Source of the DNA: Moheibacter stercoris
GTDB taxonomy: Bacteria > Bacteroidota > Bacteroidia > Flavobacteriales > Weeksellaceae
Length of the DNA stretch: 64,000 nt
Direction: 5' to 3'
Assembly (NCBI RefSeq): GCF_040545805.1
Contig: NZ_JBEPMO010000005.1
Location: forward strand, 1-64,000
The stretch's first letter is position 1; each line of letters opens with the position of its first letter. Below are positions 44,731-53,426 of this stretch, one piece after another. A model generated the notes under the pieces. That model was not told the DNA's origin. It did not search any database and saw nothing but the letters and a program-made list of their open reading frames with translations. A program made the position numbers and the translations under genes.

Positions 44731-45570
44731 ATGGCTTGGTTTAGAAGAACAAAGAAAAATATTACCACAGAACATAAGAAGGATGTGCCAAAAGGACTTT
44801 GGTACAAATCACCTAGTGGTAAAATCATTGATACAGAAGAGTTAAAAGCAAATGCTTACGTCAGTCCAGAAGATGATTTTCACGTTCAAATTGGAAGTCA
44901 AGAATACTTTGAAATTCTCTTTGATGATTCCAAATTTAAGGAGCTTGACACGAAAGTAGAAAGCAAAGACCCTTTGAGTTGGTCCGATACCCAAAAGTAT
45001 AAGGACCGATTAAAAGATGTCAAAAAGAAAACAGGCTTAACAGACGCTTTGCGTACTGCTACGGGTGATATGAATGGTCGTGGAGTAGTGGTTAGTGCGA
45101 TGGATTTTAAATTTATTGGAGGTTCTTTGGGATCTGCCATGGGAGAAAAGATTGTTCGTGCTATGGACTATGCCTTGAAACATAAAATGCCTTACATTTT
45201 GATTTCTCAATCGGGTGGGGCACGTATGATGGAGGCTGCTATTTCCTTGATGCAAATGGCGAAAGTTGAAGCCAAATTAACGCAATTAGCTGACGCCAAG
45301 ATTCCATACATTTCTGTTTTGACCAATCCTACGTACGGTGGGGTAACTGCTTCATTTGCTTCGGTTGGAGATTTGGTCATAGCAGAACCACAAGCCTTGA
45401 TTGGTTTTGCTGGACCACGCGTTATCAAAGAAACCATTGGTCGAGACCTTCCAGAAGGATTCCAAACCTCTGAATTTCTTTTGGAGAAAGGCTTTGTAGA
45501 CATGATTGTACACAGAAAAATGTTGAAACGACAGCTTTCTGAGTCCATTAATATGCTGATGCCGATATAA
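44731..45570 (+). CDS. accD: Acetyl-CoA carboxylase carboxyltransferase beta subunit
   Basis: AccD, with AccA, moves the carboxyl group from biotin to acetyl-CoA in fatty acid synthesis. The 279-residue protein starts MAWFRRTKKN, and the crotonase-fold core is seen in SQSGGARMMEA, GGVTASFASVGD and IGFAGPRVI. In E. coli the N-terminal region carries four Cys that bind zinc; here it reads GLWYKSPSGKIID and the protein has no Cys at all. ATG 44731 is preferred because GGAGGAG lies 14 bases upstream and the longer frame needs TTG. Confidence 0.94.
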   Translation: MAWFRRTKKNITTEHKKDVPKGLWYKSPSGKIIDTEELKANAYVSPEDDFHVQIGSQEYFEILFDDSKFKELDTKVESKDPLSWSDTQKYKDRLKDVKKKTGLTDALRTATGDMNGRGVVVSAMDFKFIGGSLGSAMGEKIVRAMDYALKHKMPYILISQSGGARMMEAAISLMQMAKVEAKLTQLADAKIPYISVLTNPTYGGVTASFASVGDLVIAEPQALIGFAGPRVIKETIGRDLPEGFQTSEFLLEKGFVDMIVHRKMLKRQLSESINMLMPI

Positions 45571-45604
45571 GTACGAAAAATCGATAAAAAACTTCTGAAA
45601 TAGT

Positions 45605-45636
45605 TTGTTTTTACCGATTCGGTTTTCTTATATTTG
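45605..45636 (+). promoter_or_regulatory. Promoter of the tRNA-Gly/Leu cluster
   Basis: TTG at 45605-45607 (within TTTG) and TATATTTG at 45629-45636 are 21 bases apart, a good fit to the flavobacterial consensus, and 10 bases upstream of tRNA-Gly. Confidence 0.7.
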
Positions 45637-45646
45637 CAACCGCAAT

Positions 45647-45719
<73 letters not shown>

Positions 45720-45746
45720 CAAATTGAAAAATTGAAAAGTACCTAA

Positions 45747-45830
45747 GCCCTGGTGGTGGAATTGGTAGACACGCAGGACTTAAAATCCTGTGCTCATTAG
45801 AGCGTGCGGGTTCAAGTCCCGCCTGGGGTA
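45747..45830 (+). tRNA. tRNA-Leu(TAA), copy 1
   Basis: Acceptor GCCCTGG pairs with CTGGGGT through G-U pairs. Anticodon TAA is at 45781-45783 between CAGGA and TCCTG. The variable arm is GCTCATTAGAGC. Confidence 0.96.
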
Positions 45831-45837
45831 CTTAAAA

Positions 45838-45870
45838 AGGCTGTTAATCTCAAGATTACAGCCTTTTTTT
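45838..45870 (+). terminator. Intrinsic terminator after tRNA-Leu copy 1
   Basis: AGGCTGTTAATC and GATTACAGCCT pair with one bulged T, followed by a T-run. Confidence 0.8.
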
Positions 45871-45905
45871 ATCAAAATTTCAATTATTCTAAATGATTTT
45901 ACCAT

Positions 45906-45989
45906 GCCCTGGTGGTGGAATTGGTAGACACGCAGGACTTAAAATCCTGTGTCCATTAGGACGTGCGGGTTCAAGTCCCGCCTGGGGTA
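45906..45989 (+). tRNA. tRNA-Leu(TAA), copy 2
   Basis: A near-identical tandem copy of the preceding tRNA with anticodon TAA at 45940-45942. It differs mainly in the variable arm (GTCCATTAGGAC), where the changes on both sides keep the stem paired. Confidence 0.96.
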
Positions 45990-45995
45990 CTTAAA

Positions 45996-46026
45996 AAGCT
46001 GTAATCTTTGATTGCAGCTTTTTTTT
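45996..46026 (+). terminator. Intrinsic terminator after tRNA-Leu copy 2
   Basis: AAGCTGTAATC-TTT-GATTGCAGCTT with one G-U pair, followed by eight Ts. It resembles the terminator at 45838, so tRNA and terminator were duplicated together. Confidence 0.85.
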
Positions 46027-46046
46027 GTTTGGAATCTACAATTTGT

Positions 46047-46541
46047 TTAATGATACCAATATTCACCTATTATTTCATATCCCGCTTTTGAAAAAGCCTT
46101 GATCATTTTCCCTTGTATAGATTCATCTTTTCTATCTTTTCGTAGCTCCGTAAAAAAAATATCAGTAGTACTCTGATGTACTATTTCTTTCTTTCCAGAA
46201 CTTTTTTCCAAATAGATTGTCTCTATTACCGAATTTTCTTCAGTTAAAAATAGAATGGAATAGTCCTTACTGAAATCATTTATATCCTTTAGATGAACAA
46301 CCCTTCTCATGATTTCTTTTTGTTGGTTTTCCAATTGTGGCGCATAGTAAAATTCAAAACTTATAGAATCATTTTCAATTCGAAATTCCTGATGTAAATA
46401 AGGCTTTTCCAGATCAAATTCATCATAAAATTTTTGTTCTTTCTGGAATTGTTTGTTGAGTAAATCTGTAATTTTTTTTGTCTGAGCCAAACAAGAAAAT
46501 CCAATTAAAAAGGATAAAAGAAAGAGGAAGTGCATTTTCAT
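46047..46541 (-). CDS. Unknown exported protein
   Basis: I do not recognise this 164-residue protein. It has a signal peptide (residues 1-20, ending CLAQ). The rest is an acidic soluble domain with one Cys only in the signal region and no visible catalytic motif, containing FEFYYAPQLENQQKEI and YEIIGEYWYH. It ends 20 bases after the terminator of tRNA-Leu copy 2, in opposite orientation, and has no operon partner. Confidence 0.7.
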   Translation of the reverse strand: MKMHFLFLLSFLIGFSCLAQTKKITDLLNKQFQKEQKFYDEFDLEKPYLHQEFRIENDSISFEFYYAPQLENQQKEIMRRVVHLKDINDFSKDYSILFLTEENSVIETIYLEKSSGKKEIVHQSTTDIFFTELRKDRKDESIQGKMIKAFSKAGYEIIGEYWYH

Positions 46542-46711
46542 TGAAACTATAGAATGATTTACACTTAAAACGTATAATTCAATAATTCATTGTGTTTTAC
46601 AAATTTCAAATTTTTGTTCTAATTGATTTTAAAAGAAATAGAAACAAAACCAAAATCATCGAATCCTATCTAGAAGTCGATTATCTTTGTACTTAATTTA
46701 GAATTCAATTC

Positions 46712-47116
46712 ATGATCTTTCATTATTCCACATCAAGATTGCTAACCTTGTTTATCATTCGATTTTTGCCCACGATTCCTTTTTTCTTTTTAGCCATTGG
46801 GATTGGCGAAGTTTTTTGGGTAGGAATTGCGTTTTTATGGGTTTTGCTTTTAGCAGAAATGATCTGGTACATCAAATTTGGATACCGAAAGATTGACTCC
46901 GAACAATTGGAAAACTTTTCTCTATTCAATAAAAAAATCATCAAACGAGCAGAATTGCAAAATATCCTTTCGTATAATAACGAATGGGCATTTCGAACCC
47001 ATGATACCGAAGTTCGATTCAACAGAAATCACATCAAAAAACAACAACGAGAAGAATTTGACCGATTGCTACTAGAAGTTCAACAAGAATTGAAAACTAA
47101 ACAAAGTCACTCCTAA
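46712..47116 (+). CDS. Unknown small membrane protein
   Basis: The 134-residue product has two adjacent membrane segments (about 9-30, 34-52) followed by a charged cytoplasmic domain ending EELKTKQSHS-like. The C-terminal part (YRKIDSEQLENFSLF, AELQNILSYNNEW) has the look of a small bacterial PH-like domain, but this is only an impression. A TATCTTTG box at 46682-46689 may be the -7 element. It converges with dnaK across a shared terminator. Confidence 0.7.
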   Translation: MIFHYSTSRLLTLFIIRFLPTIPFFFLAIGIGEVFWVGIAFLWVLLLAEMIWYIKFGYRKIDSEQLENFSLFNKKIIKRAELQNILSYNNEWAFRTHDTEVRFNRNHIKKQQREEFDRLLLEVQQELKTKQSHS

Positions 47117-47130
47117 TAAAAAGATAAAAA

Positions 47131-47165
47131 AAAACCTTGATCCATTGGACCAAGGTTTTTTTTAT
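47131..47165. terminator. Bidirectional terminator
   Basis: AAAACCTTG (47131-47139) and CAAGGTTTT (47151-47159), with A- and T-runs outside, between the unknown membrane protein gene and dnaK. Confidence 0.85.
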
Positions 47166-47179
47166 TTAGTGATAATTTC

Positions 47180-49078
47180 TTATTTCACTTCTTCGAAATC
47201 AACATCTTGCACATTGTCATCTGTTTTCGCATCTGCTGTTGCATCTGCTCCAGGCGTTGCACCTCCTTGTTGCTCATTCATTGCCGCATAAATTTCTTGA
47301 GAAGCAGCAGCCCAAACTTCGTTTAATTTTTCAACTGCTGGATCGATTTGAGAAATTTCTTGAGAAGCATGTGCCACTTTTAAGTTAGCCAATGCAGACT
47401 CAATCGGTTCTTTTTTATCCGCTGGGATTTTGTCTCCATAATCCTTCAATTGTTTTTCCGTTTGGAAAATCAAAGCGTCAGCTCCGTTGATTTTTTCAAT
47501 CTTTTCTTTCGCTTCTGCATCTTTCGCTGCATTTTCTTGCGCCTCTTTCTTCATTCTTTCAATATCTGCATCGCTCAATCCTGAAGAAGCTTCGATTTTG
47601 ATGGATTGTTCTTTTCCAGTTCCTTTGTCTTTCGCAGAAACATTCAAGATACCATTTGCATCGATGTCAAAAGTAACTTCAATTTGAGGAACTCCTCTTG
47701 GTGCTGGTGGAATGTCCACTAAGTCAAAACGTCCAATTTCTTTGTTGTCGTTGAACATAGAACGTTCCCCTTGACCGATTCTTAAGGTAACCGCAGGTTG
47801 ATTATCTGCTGCAGTTGAGAAAGTTTCAGACTTTTTGGTAGGAATCGTTGTGTTCGCATCGATCAATTTCGTGAAAACACCACCCAAGGTTTCAATTCCT
47901 AAAGACAATGGCGTAACGTCCAACAATAAAACGTCTTTTACATCACCTGTCAAAACACCACCTTGGATAGCAGCACCAATTGCTACAACTTCATCTGGAT
48001 TCACTCCTTTAGAAGGAACTTTTCCGAAGAATTTTTCAACTTCTTCTTGGATTTTTGGGATACGTGTTGATCCACCTACCAAGATTACTTCATCAATATC
48101 AGAAGCTGACAATCCTGCATCGCTCAAAGCTTTCTTACAAGGCTCCATTGAACGACGTACCAAATCGTCTGTCAATTGCTCAAATTTTGCACGAGTCAAA
48201 GTTTGAACCAAGTGTTTAGGTCCAGTTTCATTTGCCGTGATATAAGGCAAGTTGATTTCCGTTTGAGAAGAAGAAGACAATTCAATTTTTGCTTTTTCAG
48301 CCGCTTCACGTAAACGTTGCAAAGCCATTGCGTCTTTTTTTAAATCTACACCTTCTGCCGCTTGAAATTCTGAAGCCAACCAGTTGATGATTGCATTGTC
48401 AAAGTCATCACCACCTAAGTGCGTATCACCATTTGTAGACAATACTTCAAAAACTCCGTCACCCAATTCCAAGATAGAAATATCAAATGTACCTCCACCT
48501 AAGTCATACACTGCAATCTTTTTGTCGCTATTGGATTTATCCAATCCATACGCCAAAGCTGCAGCTGTAGGTTCGTTGATAATACGTTCTACTTTCAAAC
48601 CAGCGATTTCACCCGCTTCTTTTGTTGCTTGACGTTGTGCGTCGTTAAAGTAAGCAGGAACTGTAATAACCGCTCTTGTTACTTCTTGTCCTAAATAATC
48701 TTCAGCTGTTTTCTTCATTTTTTGAAGTGTCATCGCTGAGATTTCTTGTGGAGTATAGTTACGACCATCGATTTCAACACGTGGTGTATCATTGTCTCCT
48801 TTTACCATTTTATATGGAACTTGATCAAATTCCTTCAACATTTCTGAGTATTTTGTACCCATGAAACGTTTGATCGAATAAATCGTTTTATGTGGATTGG
48901 TTACTGCTTGACGTTTCGCAGCATCACCAACTTTTCTCTCGCCGCCTTCTACAAATGCCACGATAGATGGGGTCGTTCTCTTACCCTCAGCGTTTGGAAT
49001 AACAGTCGGGTCACTACCTTCCATTACCGCAACACAAGAGTTCGTCGTACCTAAGTCAATACCAATAATTTTGCTCAT
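47180..49078 (-). CDS. dnaK: Molecular chaperone DnaK (Hsp70)
   Basis: The 632-residue protein has the ATPase motifs GIDLGTTNSCVAV (5-17), VYDLGGGTFDIS and ILVGGSTRIPKIQ, the substrate domain beginning with DVTPLSLGIETLGG, and an acidic end DVDFEEVK. The length is normal. No CIRCE or heat-shock operator is seen in the upstream bases, and neither grpE nor dnaJ is adjacent. Confidence 0.98.
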   Translation of the reverse strand: MSKIIGIDLGTTNSCVAVMEGSDPTVIPNAEGKRTTPSIVAFVEGGERKVGDAAKRQAVTNPHKTIYSIKRFMGTKYSEMLKEFDQVPYKMVKGDNDTPRVEIDGRNYTPQEISAMTLQKMKKTAEDYLGQEVTRAVITVPAYFNDAQRQATKEAGEIAGLKVERIINEPTAAALAYGLDKSNSDKKIAVYDLGGGTFDISILELGDGVFEVLSTNGDTHLGGDDFDNAIINWLASEFQAAEGVDLKKDAMALQRLREAAEKAKIELSSSSQTEINLPYITANETGPKHLVQTLTRAKFEQLTDDLVRRSMEPCKKALSDAGLSASDIDEVILVGGSTRIPKIQEEVEKFFGKVPSKGVNPDEVVAIGAAIQGGVLTGDVKDVLLLDVTPLSLGIETLGGVFTKLIDANTTIPTKKSETFSTAADNQPAVTLRIGQGERSMFNDNKEIGRFDLVDIPPAPRGVPQIEVTFDIDANGILNVSAKDKGTGKEQSIKIEASSGLSDADIERMKKEAQENAAKDAEAKEKIEKINGADALIFQTEKQLKDYGDKIPADKKEPIESALANLKVAHASQEISQIDPAVEKLNEVWAAASQEIYAAMNEQQGGATPGADATADAKTDDNVQDVDFEEVK

Positions 49079-49706
49079 ATCGTTTTTTATTTTCTAAATT
49101 CTAAATTGTTTAATTTGTCAGTTTATAGTCAATCATTATGCCAACGCATAGATTTTTCCTTTTTGGCAGATTTCGGGTGACAGATTGACATAAACCTTCA
49201 ATATCGGATTTAGAAATACGACAAAATGAATCCTTTTATTACCTATTGGGCGTGCCCTTGTTGCCAAAATACTAGATTGCCATATCAGAAATTTTGTATG
49301 GCAACAAGGTCGTGCTATCCGCTGCAATCTTTTCAAACTTTCAAAGTTTAAAAAGGATTTCCGCTACTATCACTCACGCGTATTTGAGAATCCTTACACT
49401 CAATGATCCAAAAAAATTCTAAACAATAGCTGATCCTTTCAGACTGAAAATTCTATCCGTTTCAAATTCGTCGATAAAATTCCCGAGTTGGTCGATTGTT
49501 TTTTTTCAATACAAGAATTAATGAGAAGTTTGCGTCAGAATTCCATAAATCAAGAGCGGTTAGGGTATTCTGAGATTAAAGAATTTGAAGGATTAGGGTG
49601 GGGAGCAAAAATTGAAAAGCCAAATGTAAATTTTCTCCATCCTTTTTTTATACACGAAATTTTCTATCAACCCTAAATTCCAACTAAATTGATAAATTTG
49701 TTAGGT
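49079..49706. other. Intergenic region upstream of dnaK and the sensor kinase
   Basis: This 628-base gap between divergent genes holds the repeat at 49246-49380. The small open frames in it have no family features. TAAATTTG at 49693-49700 lies seven bases before the sensor kinase start and may be its -7 box with a very short leader. Confidence 0.6.
49246..49380. repeat. Structured intergenic repeat, copy 2
   Basis: TTGGGCGTGCCC, then a hairpin whose arms are CTTGTTGCC (49257-49265) and GGCAACAAG (49300-49308), then TCGTGCTATCCGCTGCAATC, a second hairpin (AAACTTT/AAAGTTT near 49335-49349) and AAGGATTTCCGCTACTATCA. The same order of blocks occurs at 10640-10735. The sequence is not coding on either strand. 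Confidence 0.65.
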
Positions 49707-50744
49707 ATGACAAATCAAAAACAAGTTTCCAAAATCATCATCCACCTCTTGGTATGGTTAGTTTTGATGTCGATGCCTTATTTACTATCGCTAGGAACCG
49801 ATGCTCCCAATTTTGACCGAATCATCAAATTCAATTTGATTCCCTTATTGCTTTTTGCCATCGTATTTTATGCCAACTATTTGTACTTGATCGATAAATT
49901 TCTGTTTCAGCGGAAGTTTCTCATCTTCATTCTTGCGAATTTGCTCTTGTTCTTTTTGACGATTTTATTTCGTCAAACCATTCTCATTCAGGTCTTAGAA
50001 TATTTTGAAATTTATTACCAAAACAAACAAGGAGGAAGCAAATCCTTGATCATTTACTTAAATACATTGTCCTTATTTGTTCCTTTGATTTTCTCCATTG
50101 CACTCAAAATGGGGGAAAGGTGGTCCAATTTGGAAAGTCAACGAAAGGAAGTTCAAAACACCAAACTTCAATCAGAAATTCAACATTTGAAATACCAATT
50201 ACAACCCCATTTCTTTTTCAATTCGCTGAACAATATTTATTCATTAGTCGATTTGTCACCAGAAAAAGCCAAAGTGACGATTCATTCTTTGGGGAAATTG
50301 ATGCGTTACCTTTTGTACGAATCCAATACCGAAAAGGTGGAATTGCGCAAGGAAATCGATTTTTTGGAGAAATACATTGAACTGATGAACCTCAGAACTT
50401 CTGAAAATGTGGAAGTAACAAAAGAATTTGAACAAGTGAAATCATCTATTCAAGTTGCTCCTTTGTTGTTTATATCCTTGATAGAAAATGCGTATAAACA
50501 TGGAATTTCTTCTACTCAAAAAAGTGTCATTCAGTTTGATTTACAGGTTCAAAATGACACCATCATCTTTAAATCCAAAAATTCAAATTTCCCAAAGTCT
50601 TCTGAAGATCAATCGGGTTCAGGGATTGGTTTGGATAATTTGAAAAAACGATTGACCTTGTTGTATCCCAATCGTCATGAATTGAAAATTTCTTCCGATG
50701 AAAATTGGTTTCAAACCGAATTAATTCTCGATATAGGTTCGTAA
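49707..50744 (+). CDS. LytS/YehU-type sensor histidine kinase
   Basis: The 345-residue protein has four membrane segments in residues 10-140 (for example IIIHLLVWLVLMSMPYLL and FLIFILANLLLFFLTILF), then a His_kinase domain with the phosphoacceptor box LQPHFFFNSLNNIYSL near 175 and the ATP-lid motif SLIENAYKHG and GSGIGLDNLKKRL. The ATG at 49707 is used; an upstream TTG would only add six residues. The signal is unknown. The gene ends 32 bases before its cognate LytTR response regulator. Confidence 0.93.
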   Translation: MTNQKQVSKIIIHLLVWLVLMSMPYLLSLGTDAPNFDRIIKFNLIPLLLFAIVFYANYLYLIDKFLFQRKFLIFILANLLLFFLTILFRQTILIQVLEYFEIYYQNKQGGSKSLIIYLNTLSLFVPLIFSIALKMGERWSNLESQRKEVQNTKLQSEIQHLKYQLQPHFFFNSLNNIYSLVDLSPEKAKVTIHSLGKLMRYLLYESNTEKVELRKEIDFLEKYIELMNLRTSENVEVTKEFEQVKSSIQVAPLLFISLIENAYKHGISSTQKSVIQFDLQVQNDTIIFKSKNSNFPKSSEDQSGSGIGLDNLKKRLTLLYPNRHELKISSDENWFQTELILDIGS

Positions 50745-50776
50745 AATTACACGGAGAATCTTTTTACCTTTGGTAA

Positions 50777-51508
50777 ATGGATCGGAAAATCAAATGCGTA
50801 CTAGTAGACGATGAGCCAATTGCGTTGGCTTTATTGGAGAAATATGTCAGTCAAACGCACTTCTTGGAGTTGGTTGGTAAATTCTCCAATGCCAAAACTG
50901 CTTTGGAATTTGTGGAAAACAATGAAGTAGAAGTCGTTTTTACCGATATTCAAATGCCTGATTTAAGCGGAATGGAATTCTCTAAAATGATTCCTAAAAA
51001 CATCAAACTTGTATTTACCACCGCTTTTGATGAATATGCTGTTGAGGGTTTCCGAGTAGATGCGATGGATTATTTATTGAAACCTTTTGATTTGATCGAA
51101 TTCCAAAAAGCAGCTTTTAAAGTAAAAGAATGGATTGAGTTGGTGCAGTCCAAAAATTCTCCAACAGGAGAGGAAGAAAACGCTAAAAAATTCCTTTTTG
51201 TGAAATCTGAATACAAACAAATCAAAATTGATCTCGACAAAATTGATTTCATAGAAGGTCTAAAAGATTATGCGAAAATTTGGATAACTGACCAGCCAAA
51301 ACCCATTTTGACCTTGATGAGTTTGAAAAAATTAGAAGAAGAATTACCTGTCAATCAATTCATGCGAATTCATCGATCTTTTATCATTTCCTTGGATAAA
51401 ATCGAAAAAATCGAACGAAATCAAGTTGTGATTCGTGATAAATTCGTACCCATTTCCGATCAACACAAAGAAGTTTTTCAGGAATATGTGAAAAGAAATT
51501 CTGTGTAA
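50777..51508 (+). CDS. LytTR-family response regulator
   Basis: The 243-residue protein has a receiver domain (1-120) with the acidic pair DDEP (11-14), phosphoacceptor Asp in VVFTDIQMPDLSG (about 52-64) and Lys in LLKPFD, followed by a LytTR DNA-binding domain (about 140-240) with ALKDYAKIW-like and FMRIHRSFIISLDKIEKI segments. It pairs with the preceding kinase. Its target genes are not evident; the convergent porin gene is only six bases away but on the other strand. Confidence 0.94.
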   Translation: MDRKIKCVLVDDEPIALALLEKYVSQTHFLELVGKFSNAKTALEFVENNEVEVVFTDIQMPDLSGMEFSKMIPKNIKLVFTTAFDEYAVEGFRVDAMDYLLKPFDLIEFQKAAFKVKEWIELVQSKNSPTGEEENAKKFLFVKSEYKQIKIDLDKIDFIEGLKDYAKIWITDQPKPILTLMSLKKLEEELPVNQFMRIHRSFIISLDKIEKIERNQVVIRDKFVPISDQHKEVFQEYVKRNSV

Positions 51509-51514
51509 CTATTC

Positions 51515-52735
51515 TTAAATTCCAATTTCAACTTGGAATCGTACATACCAGTTGTTCTTGTCTTGATTCAACATGAAATCCTGCATTTCATAGGTTCCTT
51601 CCGCTTGGATTTTGAAAGCATGTTCCCAAATGTATTTGGTTAAACCCAAAGAGAATTGTTGTGTATTGGGCTCAAATGGTCGAATCTTGTCATCAACCCA
51701 TTGGTTGGAATAACGACCAATCAACTCATAATTATTGCGGAACAAATAACTAGTTTGAAAATCCAAACCTTCCCCTACAAAAACATAACGAACATCGTTT
51801 GCATCTTCAGGATTATACGTAATCGGATTTTTTGCTGTTCTGTTCATATAAGCCGATTGAAACGACCAACCATTGTATTTGAAAATTAAATCCCCAAACA
51901 ATGATTGCATGGTTCTAGCTTCAAATAATTCATTTCCCGTTTGTCCACGTTCGCGTCTTGCTTTGTTATTTTGGTGGAAAGCTGCTGACAACATCAACTT
52001 TGGTTTTTCTTCACGTTGGATATCTCCTTCAAAGAAGGCTCCAGTTTTTTTGAAAGCACCCAATGGAAAAATCTCAGCTTTACCCGTTAGTGCCAAACCT
52101 GTATCGCTGTTATCGGTCCAATTTCGACCTTCTCCCAAACTTATGGCTCCTCTAAAGTTATAAGAAAATTTGTTTGAAAACTCATTCGAATTGTGGATTT
52201 GTAATCCAAAATCACGGTCAATATTGAATTTTGAGTTGTTGATGCTACGATCGGTTAATTGTAAGGCTCCCGATGAATTCAATCGTTGTCTATTACCTGG
52301 TAATTTGGTTTGACCAAAAGAAAAATCCCAATGTTCGTTTGGTTTGTAAACGATGACCGCATCTCGAATTACATTCAAATTTCCTCCATCTTCAACTTCT
52401 CCTACATCTTCAGGTGCAAAAGATAACTGAATAGAGTACATGAATTCTGGGCTTCCTACATATCCATCAAAACGCAATCTTAAACGTCTAATTTGCGCAT
52501 CGATTGATTCTTCATCACCTTCTCTGTCCCAATAAGTCACACGATTTTGCATTCGGAATCGAATGTTCAATTGGAAAATACTATCAGGCGAGGTTAAGCC
52601 TAAACCTTTCCCATAACTATAGTAGGGTAAAGCAGCATGTTTTACTTCTTTGTCAATGGTGTCAAATTTAATAATTTGAGCGTTTGAGAATACTCCCAAA
52701 CATATGATAAATACAAGGATAATAAAATTTTTCAT
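51515..52735 (-). CDS. Porin of the phosphate-selective OprP/OprO type
   Basis: The 406-residue protein has a signal peptide ending SNAQ (about residue 19). The rest shows alternating beta-strand patterns and motifs common in OprO/P-like porins: RFRMQNRVTYWD, IRRLRLRFDGYVGSPEFMYSIQLSF, FSFGQTKLPGNRQRL and a C-terminal aromatic-hydrophobic end WYVRFQVEIGI. Substrate is unknown. Confidence 0.88.
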   Translation of the reverse strand: MKNFIILVFIICLGVFSNAQIIKFDTIDKEVKHAALPYYSYGKGLGLTSPDSIFQLNIRFRMQNRVTYWDREGDEESIDAQIRRLRLRFDGYVGSPEFMYSIQLSFAPEDVGEVEDGGNLNVIRDAVIVYKPNEHWDFSFGQTKLPGNRQRLNSSGALQLTDRSINNSKFNIDRDFGLQIHNSNEFSNKFSYNFRGAISLGEGRNWTDNSDTGLALTGKAEIFPLGAFKKTGAFFEGDIQREEKPKLMLSAAFHQNNKARRERGQTGNELFEARTMQSLFGDLIFKYNGWSFQSAYMNRTAKNPITYNPEDANDVRYVFVGEGLDFQTSYLFRNNYELIGRYSNQWVDDKIRPFEPNTQQFSLGLTKYIWEHAFKIQAEGTYEMQDFMLNQDKNNWYVRFQVEIGI

Positions 52736-52785
52736 TGAGGTAAATTTCGATTTGCAAAACTAATTGATTTCACTGCTATCTGTCG

Positions 52786-53421
52786 TTAGGATTTCAATAA
52801 ATAAATTCTATCGTTGCCAAATTTCTCATAAATCTGATTTTTTTGTTCATTGATTCGGTCAATTAACAAAATCCCATCTAAATGATCTCGTTCATGTTGA
52901 AAAATAACTGCAGTAAAACCTTCTAAATTTTCTTCGATCGTTTTTCCTTCTAAATTCTGATAGCGAACTTGAATTGCATAATGTCTATATACCAAACCAC
53001 GATCGTCAAATGACAAATCACCTTCAGGACCAATTTGCATTAAATTAGAAGCCCAAATAATTTCGGGGTTGATGAAAACCTCATAGGGTTGATTGGGTTT
53101 GTCAAATCGTTGAACCAACATCATTCTTCGATTGATTCCTACTTGTGGAGCTGCGATTCCAACACCTGTGTTTAAAGGATCTTGAACGGATTTTAACATA
53201 CGTTCGTACAACAATTTTGTCAACTTATGTTTCGGACTGATGGGTTTGGAAACCGATTTTAAGATGATAGAATCTTCTGGAATGGGCAATTGTGTTACAC
53301 GCATCATTTCGGAAGAATTCGTTTCGATTAAGGATTTTTCCTCTTTGGTGAATTTTTCAAATTTTTGTCCGAATCCAATTAATGAAATCCCCAAAAAGAA
53401 GATGATGAAACAATTTTTCAT
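52786..53421 (-). CDS. Exported peptide-deformylase-like protein with altered metal site
   Basis: The 211-residue protein has a signal peptide (residues 1-19, GFGQ). Behind it is a deformylase fold with GVGIAAPQVG (86-95) and QHERDHLDG (175-183, the HExxH motif). The middle motif, normally EGCLS, reads EGDLS (133-137), so the Cys metal ligand is Asp135. Deformylase normally acts in the cytoplasm on nascent chains, so an exported form with a changed metal ligand cannot be assumed to do this job; a periplasmic peptidase-like role is possible. It starts five bases after the amidase stop. Confidence 0.85.
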   Translation of the reverse strand: MKNCFIIFFLGISLIGFGQKFEKFTKEEKSLIETNSSEMMRVTQLPIPEDSIILKSVSKPISPKHKLTKLLYERMLKSVQDPLNTGVGIAAPQVGINRRMMLVQRFDKPNQPYEVFINPEIIWASNLMQIGPEGDLSFDDRGLVYRHYAIQVRYQNLEGKTIEENLEGFTAVIFQHERDHLDGILLIDRINEQKNQIYEKFGNDRIYLLKS

Positions 53422-53426
53422 GTATA

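Noticed and set aside
49136..49336. Small open frame in the gap upstream of dnaK (minus strand)
   Set aside because: It overlaps the structured repeat at 49246-49380 and has no protein family features; the repeat itself explains the sequence.
49488..49676. Open frame of 62 residues before the sensor kinase
   Set aside because: It lacks an ATG start, a recognisable domain or a clear promoter; likely chance.
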